This document shows, one piece after another, positions 1 through 6,695 of a stretch of 10,337 bases of DNA; the first letter of the stretch is position 1, and every line of letters starts with the position of its first letter. Source of the stretch: Deltaproteobacteria bacterium. Lineage in GTDB: Bacteria > Desulfobacterota > Desulfobacteria > C00003060 > C00003106. The DNA is taken from assembly GCA_019314005.1 (NCBI GenBank), contig JAFDAE010000050.1:1-10337 (forward strand), in the 5' to 3' direction. The position numbers and the translations under genes were made by a program. The notes below the pieces were generated by a model that saw only the letters and a program-made list of their open reading frames with translations, had not been told where the DNA came from and did not search any database.

Positions 1-4
1 TACT

Positions 5-34
5 GTTGCGAGTTGCGAGTTCCGGGTTACGAGT
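5..34. repeat. Left arm of inverted 7-bp repeat array
   Basis: Four degenerate 7-bp units of the form GTTNCGR lie head to tail: gttgcga, gttgcga, gttccgg, gttacga. The reverse complement of this 30-bp arm matches positions 117-146 at 26 of 30 bases, so the two arms form a long imperfect inverted repeat around an 82-nt spacer. No gene is visible in 1-210. The function is unknown; a slippage-grown intergenic repeat is the simplest reading. Confidence 0.8.
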
Positions 35-112
35 CTACCCCCTTACTCTCCTGTGGCATCAAATGACGCTGTGTATCGTAGTACCCAATTTAGGCACCTT
101 CCCTTCTTAACC

Positions 113-168
113 CGCAACTCGTAACCCGCAACTCGTAACCCGTAACCCGCAACCCGTAACCCGTAACG
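113..168. repeat. Tandem array of eight 7-bp units (CGYAACY)
   Basis: Eight consecutive 7-bp units run without a gap: cgcaact, cgtaacc, cgcaact, cgtaacc, cgtaacc, cgcaacc, cgtaacc, cgtaacg. A degenerate ninth unit (cttaacc) may precede them at 106-112. The array lies 43 bp beyond the stop of the MBL hydrolase gene and is the inverted partner of 5-34. Units are too short and unspaced for a CRISPR. A folded transcript of both arms would give a long hairpin, but no T-tract follows to make it a classical terminator. Confidence 0.85.
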
Positions 169-210
169 GATAGCCGCATTCATCTGCGTCCGAAAATACG
201 ATATCAATTC

Positions 211-1056
211 CTACAGTTCCCATTCATCCCCACAATGCAAAAATATCACCTTTTCTCCAAAAGCCTCCTGCATCCGCTCCATGGCTTGAGTGCCGGTACA
301 ATGCATTGGGAGAATAATTCCAGGATCAATCTTTTTAAGGGCCGCAATTGTTTTGGATATTCTGTTTTCGTTAGCGCCTACAAGATGGAGACCGCCCATT
401 ACACCGAGGATTTTTTTCTGTCCGGTAAGGGCCATAGCATGACGGAGGGTGTTTATAATCCCGGCATGACAGCATCCGCAAATAATAAAGATCCCTTTTC
501 CCCCATGGTCTACAATTAAGGAGAGGTCGTCTGTCATGATGTCAGGCACATGTTTACCATCCCGTACAGTGAAAAAGCCGGTTACATCTTCAAAATCTGT
601 CTTGCGCGGAATCTCACCTGTGGTCATTACATCATCCCATAGGGGAAAAGACTTTTTCGATAATATCAAGCTGCCTCCCTCTTTTTCAAGAGCTTCTTTA
701 GGCGGATTGACCGCAAAAAAACCAATGTCTCTGGATCCAGAATGCTCTGAACGTTTCGTTAATAGAGCGTCGGGATGAAGGTGGACAGGCAATTCTTTTT
801 TAAGGGCTTTGAGGAGACCAAAAAGTCCGCCTACATGGTCATAGTGACCGTGGCTCAAGACCACGCCCTTTAAGATCTCCCAGTTGATTCCCAATTTTTG
901 AGCATTATGCAGAAGTGTTTTCTCAGGCCCTCCTGTGTCAAAGAGGAACGCGCTTTTCTTCCCAGCCTCTTCACCTTCTATCCATAACGCTAACCCATGT
1001 TCCGGTACAAGGTCTTTTCTATTGGTTGTGTTGTTGCTTAGGATCTTAATTTTCAT
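211..1056 (-). CDS. MBL-fold metallohydrolase, COG1237 / MJ0301-like
   Basis: The product is 281 aa, cytoplasmic, with no signal peptide. It has the metallo-beta-lactamase metal motif HGHYDH at residues 69-74 (in LSHGHYDHVGGL), then further likely metal ligands in CCHAG (His197), GLHL (His214) and MHCTG (His252). This order is typical of the COG1237 group, often labelled 7,8-dihydropterin-6-yl-methyl-aminobenzene-phosphate synthase after the archaeal methanopterin enzyme. The true substrate in bacteria is unknown, and that name should not be taken literally. I chose the ATG at 1054-1056 (MKIKILSNN) over an in-frame ATG 19 codons upstream. It overlaps the upstream polyprenyl synthase stop as ATGA, and the family's first beta strand begins there. 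It is the last gene of the rimO operon, and translation is probably coupled. No rho-independent terminator is evident downstream. Confidence 0.9.
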   Translation of the reverse strand: MKIKILSNNTTNRKDLVPEHGLALWIEGEEAGKKSAFLFDTGGPEKTLLHNAQKLGINWEILKGVVLSHGHYDHVGGLFGLLKALKKELPVHLHPDALLTKRSEHSGSRDIGFFAVNPPKEALEKEGGSLILSKKSFPLWDDVMTTGEIPRKTDFEDVTGFFTVRDGKHVPDIMTDDLSLIVDHGGKGIFIICGCCHAGIINTLRHAMALTGQKKILGVMGGLHLVGANENRISKTIAALKKIDPGIILPMHCTGTQAMERMQEAFGEKVIFLHCGDEWEL

Positions 1057-2033
1057 GCTTTTCTTTTTATTGTATAATCGGCCAGGTCCGTCAATATTCT
1101 TTTTGTCTCGCAATCCTCAAATAGCGCAAGATTCTCTTTAGCTTTGTTGATATGCCGGCTAGCTTGATTTGCGGTATAGGCGAGCCCTCCATACTTTTCC
1201 AGATATCCAACCATCTCATTCAGCGCCGAGTCGGATGAAGCACGATCGCGGATAATCTCTTCCATGCGCTTTCTTACTTTCCCGTCCGCATTGTTTAGGG
1301 CGTAGATTACCGGGAGGGTCATCTTTCCTTCCCTTAAATCAGACCCTATTGATTTGCCTAAGACTTTTGTGTCTGCTGTATAATCGAGAAGGTCATCAAC
1401 CATCTGAAACGCGATCCCAAGGTTATAGCCATAATCTGACATTGCTTTTTTCTTCTCCCCGGACGCGTTTGCCAGAATTGCCCCCACACGGCAGGCAGCC
1501 TGGATAAGACACGTAGTCTTTCTGCGTATGATCTCCGTATACTCCGCCTCATCCATATCGATCTTCTGTTTGTTTAAAAGTTGATGAATTTCTCCCTCTG
1601 ACATTTGGGCGGTGGCTTCCGTCATGATTTTAACTACTTCTACCCGTCCGGTATCAGCCGCTGTGGAAATCGTCTTTGCGAGAAGAAAATCTCCAACCAG
1701 TACTGTAGTTGGGTTTCCCCAGATCGAATGGGAGACCTTCTTGCCGCGACGGATATCGGCGCCGTCCACCACATCATCATGGAGGAGCGTGGCCGCATGG
1801 AGGTATTCAAACATGACCGACACGGCTTTGTCACCATTTCCCTTGTAACCGCACAGTCGTGCCGACAACACCATTAAAAGAGGACGGATCCTCTTGCCTC
1901 CGCTAAAGAGGATGTATTGTGCAACATCAGAAACCAGCGACAAATATGGGTCGAGCCCTTTCCTGAGCGCCTCCTCTATTTCAGCAAGATCTCCCGCTAC
2001 CGCTCCCAGAATTCTTTCTTTTAATTCTTTCAC
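1053..2033 (-). CDS. Long-chain polyprenyl diphosphate synthase
   Basis: The product is 326 aa, a trans-isoprenyl diphosphate synthase that extends an allylic diphosphate with isopentenyl diphosphate, most likely to make the side chain of menaquinone or ubiquinone. Hallmarks in order: GGKRIRP (45-51), first Asp-rich motif LLHDDVVD (83-90), RKTT (171-174), second Asp-rich motif QMVDDLLD (210-217), and GKSIGSDLREGK (226-237). Small residues (Ala) at the fifth and sixth positions before the first DDxxD argue for a long product, as in IspB-type octaprenyl synthases, rather than geranyl or farnesyl. The exact chain length cannot be read from sequence. The start is GTG at 2031-2033, which overlaps the rimO stop as GTGA and is preceded by an AGGAG ribosome site (CTCCT on the plus strand at 2041-2045). 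The 3' end overlaps the next gene by 4 nt. Length and motifs look intact. Confidence 0.95.
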   Translation of the reverse strand: MKELKERILGAVAGDLAEIEEALRKGLDPYLSLVSDVAQYILFSGGKRIRPLLMVLSARLCGYKGNGDKAVSVMFEYLHAATLLHDDVVDGADIRRGKKVSHSIWGNPTTVLVGDFLLAKTISTAADTGRVEVVKIMTEATAQMSEGEIHQLLNKQKIDMDEAEYTEIIRRKTTCLIQAACRVGAILANASGEKKKAMSDYGYNLGIAFQMVDDLLDYTADTKVLGKSIGSDLREGKMTLPVIYALNNADGKVRKRMEEIIRDRASSDSALNEMVGYLEKYGGLAYTANQASRHINKAKENLALFEDCETKRILTDLADYTIKRKA

Positions 2034-3394
2034 GCAATTTCTCCTACGAGGTCGTATTCAAACGCTTCGGTAATCCGAACATCAGCCCATTCTCCCTGAT
2101 TTGCCGTTCCTTTGCAAATGTAAACAACGCCATCAATATCAGGCGCTTGAAAGGAGGCCCTGCCCTGGAGAAGAAACTCTGTCTCTTTGGAATATCCCTC
2201 CACTAAAACATTGTGTCTTTTTCCCACACGTTGTTGATTAAGTCTTTTTGAAATCGCTGCTTGGTGCGACATGAGTGCTTCTCTTCGCTCCTCTTTTACT
2301 GCATCTGAGACGTGATCTTTTAACGCAGCGGCAGGGAGATCCTCTTCATCGGAATAAGCAAACACCCCTAAATGATCAAACCGGACCTGTTCGACGAAAT
2401 CGACAAGCCGGGCAAAATCCTCCTCGGTCTCGCCCGGGAATCCGACAATCAGTGTGGTTCGGATCGCGGCCTCTGGTATGGATGTCCTGATTCGCTCAAA
2501 CAGGTCCAAGATTTTTTTACTGTTATGGGGCCGCCCCATTTTTTTCAACACCGTTTCACTGATATGCTGGATTGGAATATCAAAATAACTGCAAATATTA
2601 TCGTGCCTGGCAACCGTATCAATAAGATTATCATCTATTCGATCAGGATGCCCGTAAAGAAATCGTATCCAAACCAGACCGGGAATTTGCGCCAATGCCT
2701 CCAATAGGACAGCGAGATTGATATCATCGTGCAGGTCAATACCATAGGCAGTGGTTTCCTGCGCAACCAGAATAAGTTCGCCGACACCGGATGTAACTAA
2801 CCTCCGAGCCTCATCAAGAATATCAGACATGGAGCGACTTCTGTAAGGCCCTCTAAGCCTGGGGATGATGCAGTACGTACAACGGTTGGAGCATCCGTCA
2901 GCTATCTTCAAATAGGCCGTATACGGCGGGGTTGTGCATACCCTTGAAGCGCTATCTTCCCGGGGCGACACTTTTGCAGGAGAAGGCAAAAGCATTCGAG
3001 GCCCGTTACTTCCCCCGTCCAAAGCCTCCACGATCCGGTCAAAGGCTCCGGTGCCGAGAAAAAGGTCAACCTCTGGAAATTCCTTTAGCAGAGTATCTTT
3101 ATATCGCTGAGGAAAGCAACCCACAACGACCAGCCGTTTGCAATTGCCCGCTTCCTTCAGCCGTGCCAACTCCAGTATAGTGTCAACGGATTCTTCAACT
3201 GCCGACTGGATAAAACTACAGGTATTCACGACAATACAATCGGCCTCGCGCTCATCCCGGACAATCTTCCATCCCGCTTCAACAAGTCTCCCCAACATGA
3301 CCTCACTGTCCACCAAATTTTTCGGACAGCCGAGGCTGACGAAGTAGACGTTTTTACCGTTGGTTGGTGTCCGTTGTAATTCACAATTCCCCAA
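2030..3394 (-). CDS. rimO: Ribosomal protein S12 methylthiotransferase RimO
   Basis: The product is 454 aa, a cytoplasmic radical-SAM methylthiotransferase that modifies an Asp of ribosomal protein S12. The N-terminal UPF0004 domain has the RimO-specific SLGCPKNLVDSE (20-31), with Cys23, Cys59 (NTCSF) and Cys93 (VGCF) as ligands of the auxiliary 4Fe-4S cluster. The radical-SAM domain carries CSNRCTYC (Cys168, Cys172, Cys175). A TRAM-like domain fills about 385-454. The SLGCPKNLVDSE signature separates it from MiaB. The only usable start is a TTG at 3392-3394: an in-frame TGA lies at 3407-3409, and the next start-like codons fall inside the conserved motif. A GAGGG (plus-strand 3404-3408) sits 9 nt upstream as a plausible ribosome site. 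Both start and ribosome site lie inside an 8-bp repeat array, so the first residues are probably repeat-derived. It is the first gene of the operon. Confidence 0.96.
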   Translation of the reverse strand: MGNCELQRTPTNGKNVYFVSLGCPKNLVDSEVMLGRLVEAGWKIVRDEREADCIVVNTCSFIQSAVEESVDTILELARLKEAGNCKRLVVVGCFPQRYKDTLLKEFPEVDLFLGTGAFDRIVEALDGGSNGPRMLLPSPAKVSPREDSASRVCTTPPYTAYLKIADGCSNRCTYCIIPRLRGPYRSRSMSDILDEARRLVTSGVGELILVAQETTAYGIDLHDDINLAVLLEALAQIPGLVWIRFLYGHPDRIDDNLIDTVARHDNICSYFDIPIQHISETVLKKMGRPHNSKKILDLFERIRTSIPEAAIRTTLIVGFPGETEEDFARLVDFVEQVRFDHLGVFAYSDEEDLPAAALKDHVSDAVKEERREALMSHQAAISKRLNQQRVGKRHNVLVEGYSKETEFLLQGRASFQAPDIDGVVYICKGTANQGEWADVRITEAFEYDLVGEIA

Positions 3395-3422
3395 TTCCTG
3401 AATCCCTCAATTCCCCAATTCC
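3383..3422. repeat. Tandem array of five 8-bp units
   Basis: Five gapless 8-bp units: acaattcc, ccaattcc, tgaatccc, tcaattcc, ccaattcc. The array covers the TTG start codon, the ribosome site and the first codons of rimO (read on the other strand as gaattggg units). It differs in period and sequence from the 7-bp arrays at the two ends of the window. No mobile-element ends or target duplications were seen. Confidence 0.8.
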
Positions 3423-3432
3423 TGACCGTATG

Positions 3433-3438
3433 ATTATA
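3433..3438 (-). promoter_or_regulatory. Possible -10 box for the rimO operon
   Basis: The minus strand reads TATAAT here, a perfect -10 match about 39 nt before the rimO TTG. No convincing -35 hexamer lies 16-18 nt upstream and there is no TG extension, so this is a weak call resting on position and one hexamer. Confidence 0.3.
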
Positions 3439-3440
3439 AG

Positions 3441-3470
3441 TTGGATATTACGCCATTGATTTGGTATAAT
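3441..3470 (+). promoter_or_regulatory. Sigma70-type promoter for the ABC transporter operon
   Basis: TTGGAT (3441-3446) is separated by 18 nt from a perfect TATAAT (3465-3470), which is also preceded by TGG (3462-3464), giving an extended -10. Transcription would start near 3477 and leave a leader of about 120 nt before the ATPase ATG, containing the inverted repeat at 3514-3538. Confidence 0.6.
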
Positions 3471-3513
3471 TATTCATAAATTGTCGCAAAAGTTTACACC
3501 ATATTAGACTTTA

Positions 3514-3538
3514 TTGAAACCACAATCTTTGTGGTCAA
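3514..3538 (+). promoter_or_regulatory. Leader inverted repeat (possible operator or hairpin)
   Basis: ACCACAA (3519-3525) and TTGTGGT (3529-3535) form a perfect 7-bp inverted repeat with a 3-nt loop. With a two-base bulge (3517-3518) it extends by TTG/CAA to ten pairs. It lies 44 nt past the predicted -10 and 60 nt before the ATPase start. No T-tract follows, so it is not a terminator. An operator or leader RNA hairpin is possible but unproven. Confidence 0.4.
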
Positions 3539-3598
3539 CTGGTTCATGCCCAACTTTAACCCTCTTTTGTCCGTGCCAAAAACCAGAAGGAAAAAATC

Positions 3599-4303
3599 AT
3601 GTCATTAGTGACTGCAGACAAATTAGAAAAGACCTACCAGATTGGTGAGGTTACGGTTAAGGCCATTCGCGGTGTAAATTTCAGCATTGAACCGGCATCA
3701 TTTGTTTCATTTGTCGGGCCCTCCGGCAGCGGGAAAAGTACACTGCTTAACATGATTGGCTGCCTTGATCCGCCGACAAGCGGATCTTTACACGTTGTCG
3801 GTCAAGATATTACCCGCATGGATCGCCGGCAGGCAGCCCGCTTCAGAGGCGAACATATCGGTTTTGTGTTCCAGGACTTTAACCTGATTCCAGTTTTGAC
3901 CGTCTTTGAAAACGTGGAATATCCTTTGCTTATGGTGCAAAACTGGCCCGAGCCGGGGCGAAAAAAACAGGTGAAGGATCTGCTCGATGCCGTTGGAATG
4001 GGGGATCAGGGCGACAAATATCCAAACCAGATATCGGGCGGTCAAAAGCAACGGGTAGCGGTTGCCCGTGCCTTGGTAACTAACGCCAAACTGGTACTGG
4101 CCGACGAACCGACCGCAAACCTTGACGGGGAAACGGCAAACCGGATTATCAATCTAATGAAAAAGATGCGCGATGAATTTGACACCACCTTTATTTTTTC
4201 CACCCATGACCCCAAGGTGATGAAGAACGCGGAAATAGTCCTTACCCTTGAAGACGGTAAGCTTCTACAAAGGCAAAACCACAACGGAGGGTCTCATGCT
4301 TAA
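3599..4303 (+). CDS. ABC transporter ATP-binding protein, LolD/MacB type
   Basis: The product is 234 aa, a cytoplasmic ATPase of the LolD/MacB/FtsE group that powers an FtsX-type permease. All nucleotide-binding elements are present: Walker A GPSGSGKST (40-48), Q-loop Gln92 in FQDFNLIP, signature ISGGQ (145-149), Walker B LVLADE (165-170) with the D-loop NLD, and H-loop His203 in STHDPK. The size fits a free-standing ATPase subunit, not a MacB fusion. The ATG at 3599 has AGAAGGA (3585-3591) seven nt upstream. The 3' end overlaps the permease start by 8 nt, so the two are translationally coupled and almost certainly partners. It is the first gene of the five-gene plus-strand operon. The transported substrate cannot be told from this subunit. 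Confidence 0.95.
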   Translation: MSLVTADKLEKTYQIGEVTVKAIRGVNFSIEPASFVSFVGPSGSGKSTLLNMIGCLDPPTSGSLHVVGQDITRMDRRQAARFRGEHIGFVFQDFNLIPVLTVFENVEYPLLMVQNWPEPGRKKQVKDLLDAVGMGDQGDKYPNQISGGQKQRVAVARALVTNAKLVLADEPTANLDGETANRIINLMKKMRDEFDTTFIFSTHDPKVMKNAEIVLTLEDGKLLQRQNHNGGSHA

Positions 4304-5360
4304 TGTCATCAAAATTGCCACCCGCAATCTTCGTCGGTATCAGCGGCGTACGGTACTGACATCGGCGCTTATTACTCTGGGCGTGGTGGCGGTACTGCTC
4401 TTTATTTCCATAACAGGATCGTTTAAGAACATGATGGTCGGCCAGATCACTGACTCCATGATTGGCCATTTACAAATACACCGCAGAGGTTATCTGGCAT
4501 CCATTGACAACCTGCCGCTCAATCTTAACCTGAACGAACGCCAGGTTGCAAAAGTAGAAAAGGTTTTAAACGGTGTGGCTGCGGTTGAGTCCTACTCCAT
4601 GCGGATCAAGCTTGGGGCCATGCTCAGCAATTTTACCGAAACCACCAACATCAGGCTCAATACGATCGTTCCTGAGCAAGAGGTCAAGACCGTTCCCTTG
4701 CTTCCCGATCGTATCATTCAAGGGCAAAAGAAAGATATTTTACTCCGGAAAGGCGAAATCATCGTACCCGAACTGATTGCCAAGGGCATGAAAGTGAAGG
4801 TGGGTGACACTGTTGTTCTGGTTTCAAATAACAAGGACGGATCGGTCAATGGCAAGACTTTCGTGGTCAGCGGTGTCCTTGAAGGTATTTCCGGACCTGG
4901 CGGCAGGGATGGGGTTATTCATTTGGATGATGCTAAGGAGTTGCTGCGCATCACTGGAGTTGAAATCAGCGAGATAGCGGTCCGCCTGAAAAACATGGAT
5001 GATCTCCCCCAGGTTTTTCCCAAGCTCAAGGAAGAGCTTGCATCCCTCCGGAATGAACAGGATAAGCCGGCCATTGAAGTGCACACATGGGAAGATCTGT
5101 CACCATTTTACAATATCGCAAAAATGATTGACCTCATGACCTTCTTCATTAAAATCATGCTTGTGGCCATTGTTCTAGTCAGTATAATGAATGTGATGAT
5201 CATGGCTGTATACGAGCGGATCAATGAAATCGGCACTATTTCTGCTATTGGCACATTACCCGGTAGGATTATGGCCCTGTTCGTGACCGAGGCTTTCTCC
5301 TTGGCGTGCTTGGAACGGCTGTCGGAACTGTTATCAGCCTTGTCAGCATTGCCGCGATAA
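4296..5360 (+). CDS. FtsX/LolC-type ABC permease, N-terminal part (frameshifted)
   Basis: This frame encodes 354 aa, most of an inner-membrane permease of the FtsX/LolC/MacB fold. It has a short cytoplasmic N-terminus, TM1 at about 19-41, a large periplasmic domain at about 45-275, TM2 at about 276-305, the conserved loop YERINEIGTISAIGT (306-320), and the start of TM3. After TEAF (331-334) the frame goes wrong: the tail LERLSELLSALSALPR is unlike any FtsX C-terminus, while the correct continuation is in another frame (see 5306-5542). Adding one base near 5295-5300 restores a 415-aa protein ending at 5542. The ATG at 4296 has GGAGG (4286-4290) five nt upstream and starts inside the ATPase gene; an in-frame ATG 16 codons earlier has no such support. 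HLQIHRRGY (58-66) recalls LolC/LolE. With a single permease gene, the transporter is probably a permease homodimer. Confidence 0.88.
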   Translation: MLNVIKIATRNLRRYQRRTVLTSALITLGVVAVLLFISITGSFKNMMVGQITDSMIGHLQIHRRGYLASIDNLPLNLNLNERQVAKVEKVLNGVAAVESYSMRIKLGAMLSNFTETTNIRLNTIVPEQEVKTVPLLPDRIIQGQKKDILLRKGEIIVPELIAKGMKVKVGDTVVLVSNNKDGSVNGKTFVVSGVLEGISGPGGRDGVIHLDDAKELLRITGVEISEIAVRLKNMDDLPQVFPKLKEELASLRNEQDKPAIEVHTWEDLSPFYNIAKMIDLMTFFIKIMLVAIVLVSIMNVMIMAVYERINEIGTISAIGTLPGRIMALFVTEAFSLACLERLSELLSALSALPR

Positions 5361-5542
5361 ATGCGGCTAAAATAACCTTTAACTTCGGACGGCAAACCAA
5401 CCTGGTATTGGAGCCTACCATCGGACAGGGGGATGTAATCACCATTGTTTTGATCGTTATCGGCATTGCCGTATTAGCCAGTTTGCAGCCGGCCTACAAG
5501 GCTGCAAGAATGGATCCCATAACCGCGTTGCGGCATGTATAG
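5306..5542 (+). CDS. C-terminal part of the same FtsX-type permease
   Basis: This frame encodes the missing end of the permease: LGTAVGTVISLVS (rest of TM3), a short periplasmic loop, TM4 (VITIVLIVIGIAVLASL), and the classic FtsX ending QPAYKAARMDPITALRHV. The GTG at 5306 is only the first start-like codon in this frame and has no ribosome site, so it is not a real gene start. Read from a little upstream, this frame gives FLLGVLGTAVG, which joins on to TEAF of the first frame. Whether the break is a sequencing or assembly error or a true mutation cannot be decided here. The downstream operon looks intact, which favours an error or a recent mutation. Confidence 0.82.
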   Translation: MLGTAVGTVISLVSIAAINAAKITFNFGRQTNLVLEPTIGQGDVITIVLIVIGIAVLASLQPAYKAARMDPITALRHV

Positions 5543-5560
5543 AACCATATGGAGGAACCC

Positions 5561-5962
5561 ATGACAATCAGAAGGACACAATCCATTATTGTCAATTTGC
5601 TTTTGTTTCTTATCTTTGGTCTTGCCATAAGCGCTTCTGCCGATTCAATGATAATTGCCGTGGCCGCCACCGGCCCGGAAAAGACTGCAGTCATAAGCCA
5701 ACAAGCCGCACGATCCCCCTTTTTCCTTTTTTTCGATGGCAAGGGTAATTTTCTTGAGGCCGTAGAGAACCCATCAAAGGATTTATCTGGTAGTGCCGGC
5801 CAAAGCGCCGCTTCACTCATTGCAAAGAAAGGGGCAACGCTCATTATTGCCGGTAATATCGGACATAAAATGGAACAGGCTCTAAGGGACTATCAAATTG
5901 AATATACAAAAAAAACTGGAGTTGCTTATGATGTGGTTCAAACAATTATTCAAAACCGGTAG
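5561..5962 (+). CDS. Exported NifX/NifB-type (Nitro_FeMo-Co) domain protein
   Basis: The product is 133 aa. Residues 1-27 form a Sec signal peptide: positive RR, a hydrophobic stretch (IIVNLLLFLIFGLAI), and ASA before Asp28. There is no lipobox. The mature part resembles the dinitrogenase iron-molybdenum cofactor fold (NifX, NafY, C-terminal NifB): MIIAVAATGPEK, then FFLFFDGKGNFLEAVENP (54-71), a Gly/Ser-rich loop, SLIAKKGATLIIAGNIG (85-101), and a final helix. Family members are normally cytoplasmic, so export is unusual. The protein has no Cys, so any metal-cluster binding would need other ligands. The ATG at 5561 is chosen because GGAGG at 5551-5555 lies just before it; the ATG at 5549 would bury that site in the coding region. 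It lies 18 nt after the permease stop and overlaps the next gene by 35 nt. Role unknown; an accessory periplasmic subunit of the transporter is the contextual guess. Confidence 0.82.
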   Translation: MTIRRTQSIIVNLLLFLIFGLAISASADSMIIAVAATGPEKTAVISQQAARSPFFLFFDGKGNFLEAVENPSKDLSGSAGQSAASLIAKKGATLIIAGNIGHKMEQALRDYQIEYTKKTGVAYDVVQTIIQNR

Positions 5963-6695
5963 CAATGTCATCTTTCCGGTGGTTGTTTTTTTGTGCTTAC
6001 TCGTGACAGGAACGGCGGTTGCCCTTGATGGCAATAAAATCCTGCTTCAGGTGGATCGTAACCTACAACCTGAATCTTATGAAATGTACCGCAAGCTGAT
6101 CAATATCGAACCGGATGGCAGTAAAAAGGAGTATGTCCTTTACACGGTAAAAAAGGGCCCGGACAAGATGGTCGCTTTGTTTCTATCCCCTGCCAGTGAA
6201 AAAGGAAGATCGACTCTCCGGCTGGGCGACAACATGTGGCTATATATTCCCAGTGTGGGGAAACCGCTGCGCATTACGAGCCTGCAGTCGGTGGTAGGCG
6301 GTGTTTTCAATAATTCGGATATATTGCGTCTGGATTATAGCGCAGAGTATGACGCTGCCATTTTGGAGGAAACAGCGGATACATATATCCTCGATTGCAA
6401 AGCCAAAACTTCATCAGTCGCCTATGACCGATTAAAGATGAAGGTGGACAAAAAAACCGTGGTGCCTATTACTATTGAATGCTATGCCGCCAGCGGTTTG
6501 TTGATCAAAACCCTTTACTATAAACAAATTAAAGAATTCGGAGACGACCTGTTACGACCATCGGTTCTTGAAACCGACAGTCCCCTGTATAAGGGATATA
6601 AATCCGTAATGATTTACGCCAAGATCAATAAGAAAAAACTTGCAGATGAGGTGTTTACCCTGAATTATCTGCCCAGGGTCGATGAATTGCGATGA
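5928..6695 (+). CDS. LolA-like outer-membrane lipoprotein-sorting protein
   Basis: The product is 255 aa with a Sec signal peptide of about 32 residues (hydrophobic VIFPVVVFLCLLV, then TAVA before Leu33) and no lipobox. The mature protein resembles the LolA-like family PF17131, whose members often accompany MMPL or ABC transporters: GDNMWLYIP (100-108), LRITSLQS (114-121), DILRLDYSAEY (131-141) and a string of alternating strands. Such proteins are thought to carry hydrophobic cargo in the periplasm; the cargo here is unknown. The ATG at 5928 (followed by a second at 5931) has GGAG (5918-5921) six nt upstream, and the signal peptide begins there. Ten extra upstream codons in the same frame are open but lack a ribosome site. 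It begins inside the NifX-like gene and ends in a 4-nt ATGA overlap with the barrel gene. Confidence 0.88.
   Translation: MMWFKQLFKTGSNVIFPVVVFLCLLVTGTAVALDGNKILLQVDRNLQPESYEMYRKLINIEPDGSKKEYVLYTVKKGPDKMVALFLSPASEKGRSTLRLGDNMWLYIPSVGKPLRITSLQSVVGGVFNNSDILRLDYSAEYDAAILEETADTYILDCKAKTSSVAYDRLKMKVDKKTVVPITIECYAASGLLIKTLYYKQIKEFGDDLLRPSVLETDSPLYKGYKSVMIYAKINKKKLADEVFTLNYLPRVDELR

Noticed and set aside
113..168. A CRISPR array
   Set aside because: The units are 7 bp with no spacers between them and no cas genes nearby.
167..192. Rho-independent terminator after the MBL hydrolase gene
   Set aside because: CGCA/TGCG and CGGA/TCCG can pair with a 4-nt bulge, but the stem is short and no T-run follows on the minus strand.
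211..1113. Longer start for the MBL hydrolase at 1113
   Set aside because: The added 19 residues lie inside the polyprenyl synthase coding region and lack family similarity; the ATGA overlap start at 1056 is better.
5289..5312. Programmed -1 frameshifting in the permease gene
   Set aside because: No X-XXY-YYZ slippery heptamer or clear downstream stem was seen; a single missing base explains the family-typical sequence better.
5306..5542. A separate small membrane protein gene
   Set aside because: There is no ribosome site, and the sequence is exactly the missing TM3-TM4 end of the preceding permease.
5561..5962. A nitrogenase cofactor gene (nifX)
   Set aside because: It has a signal peptide and no Cys, and no nif gene is present; only the fold is shared.
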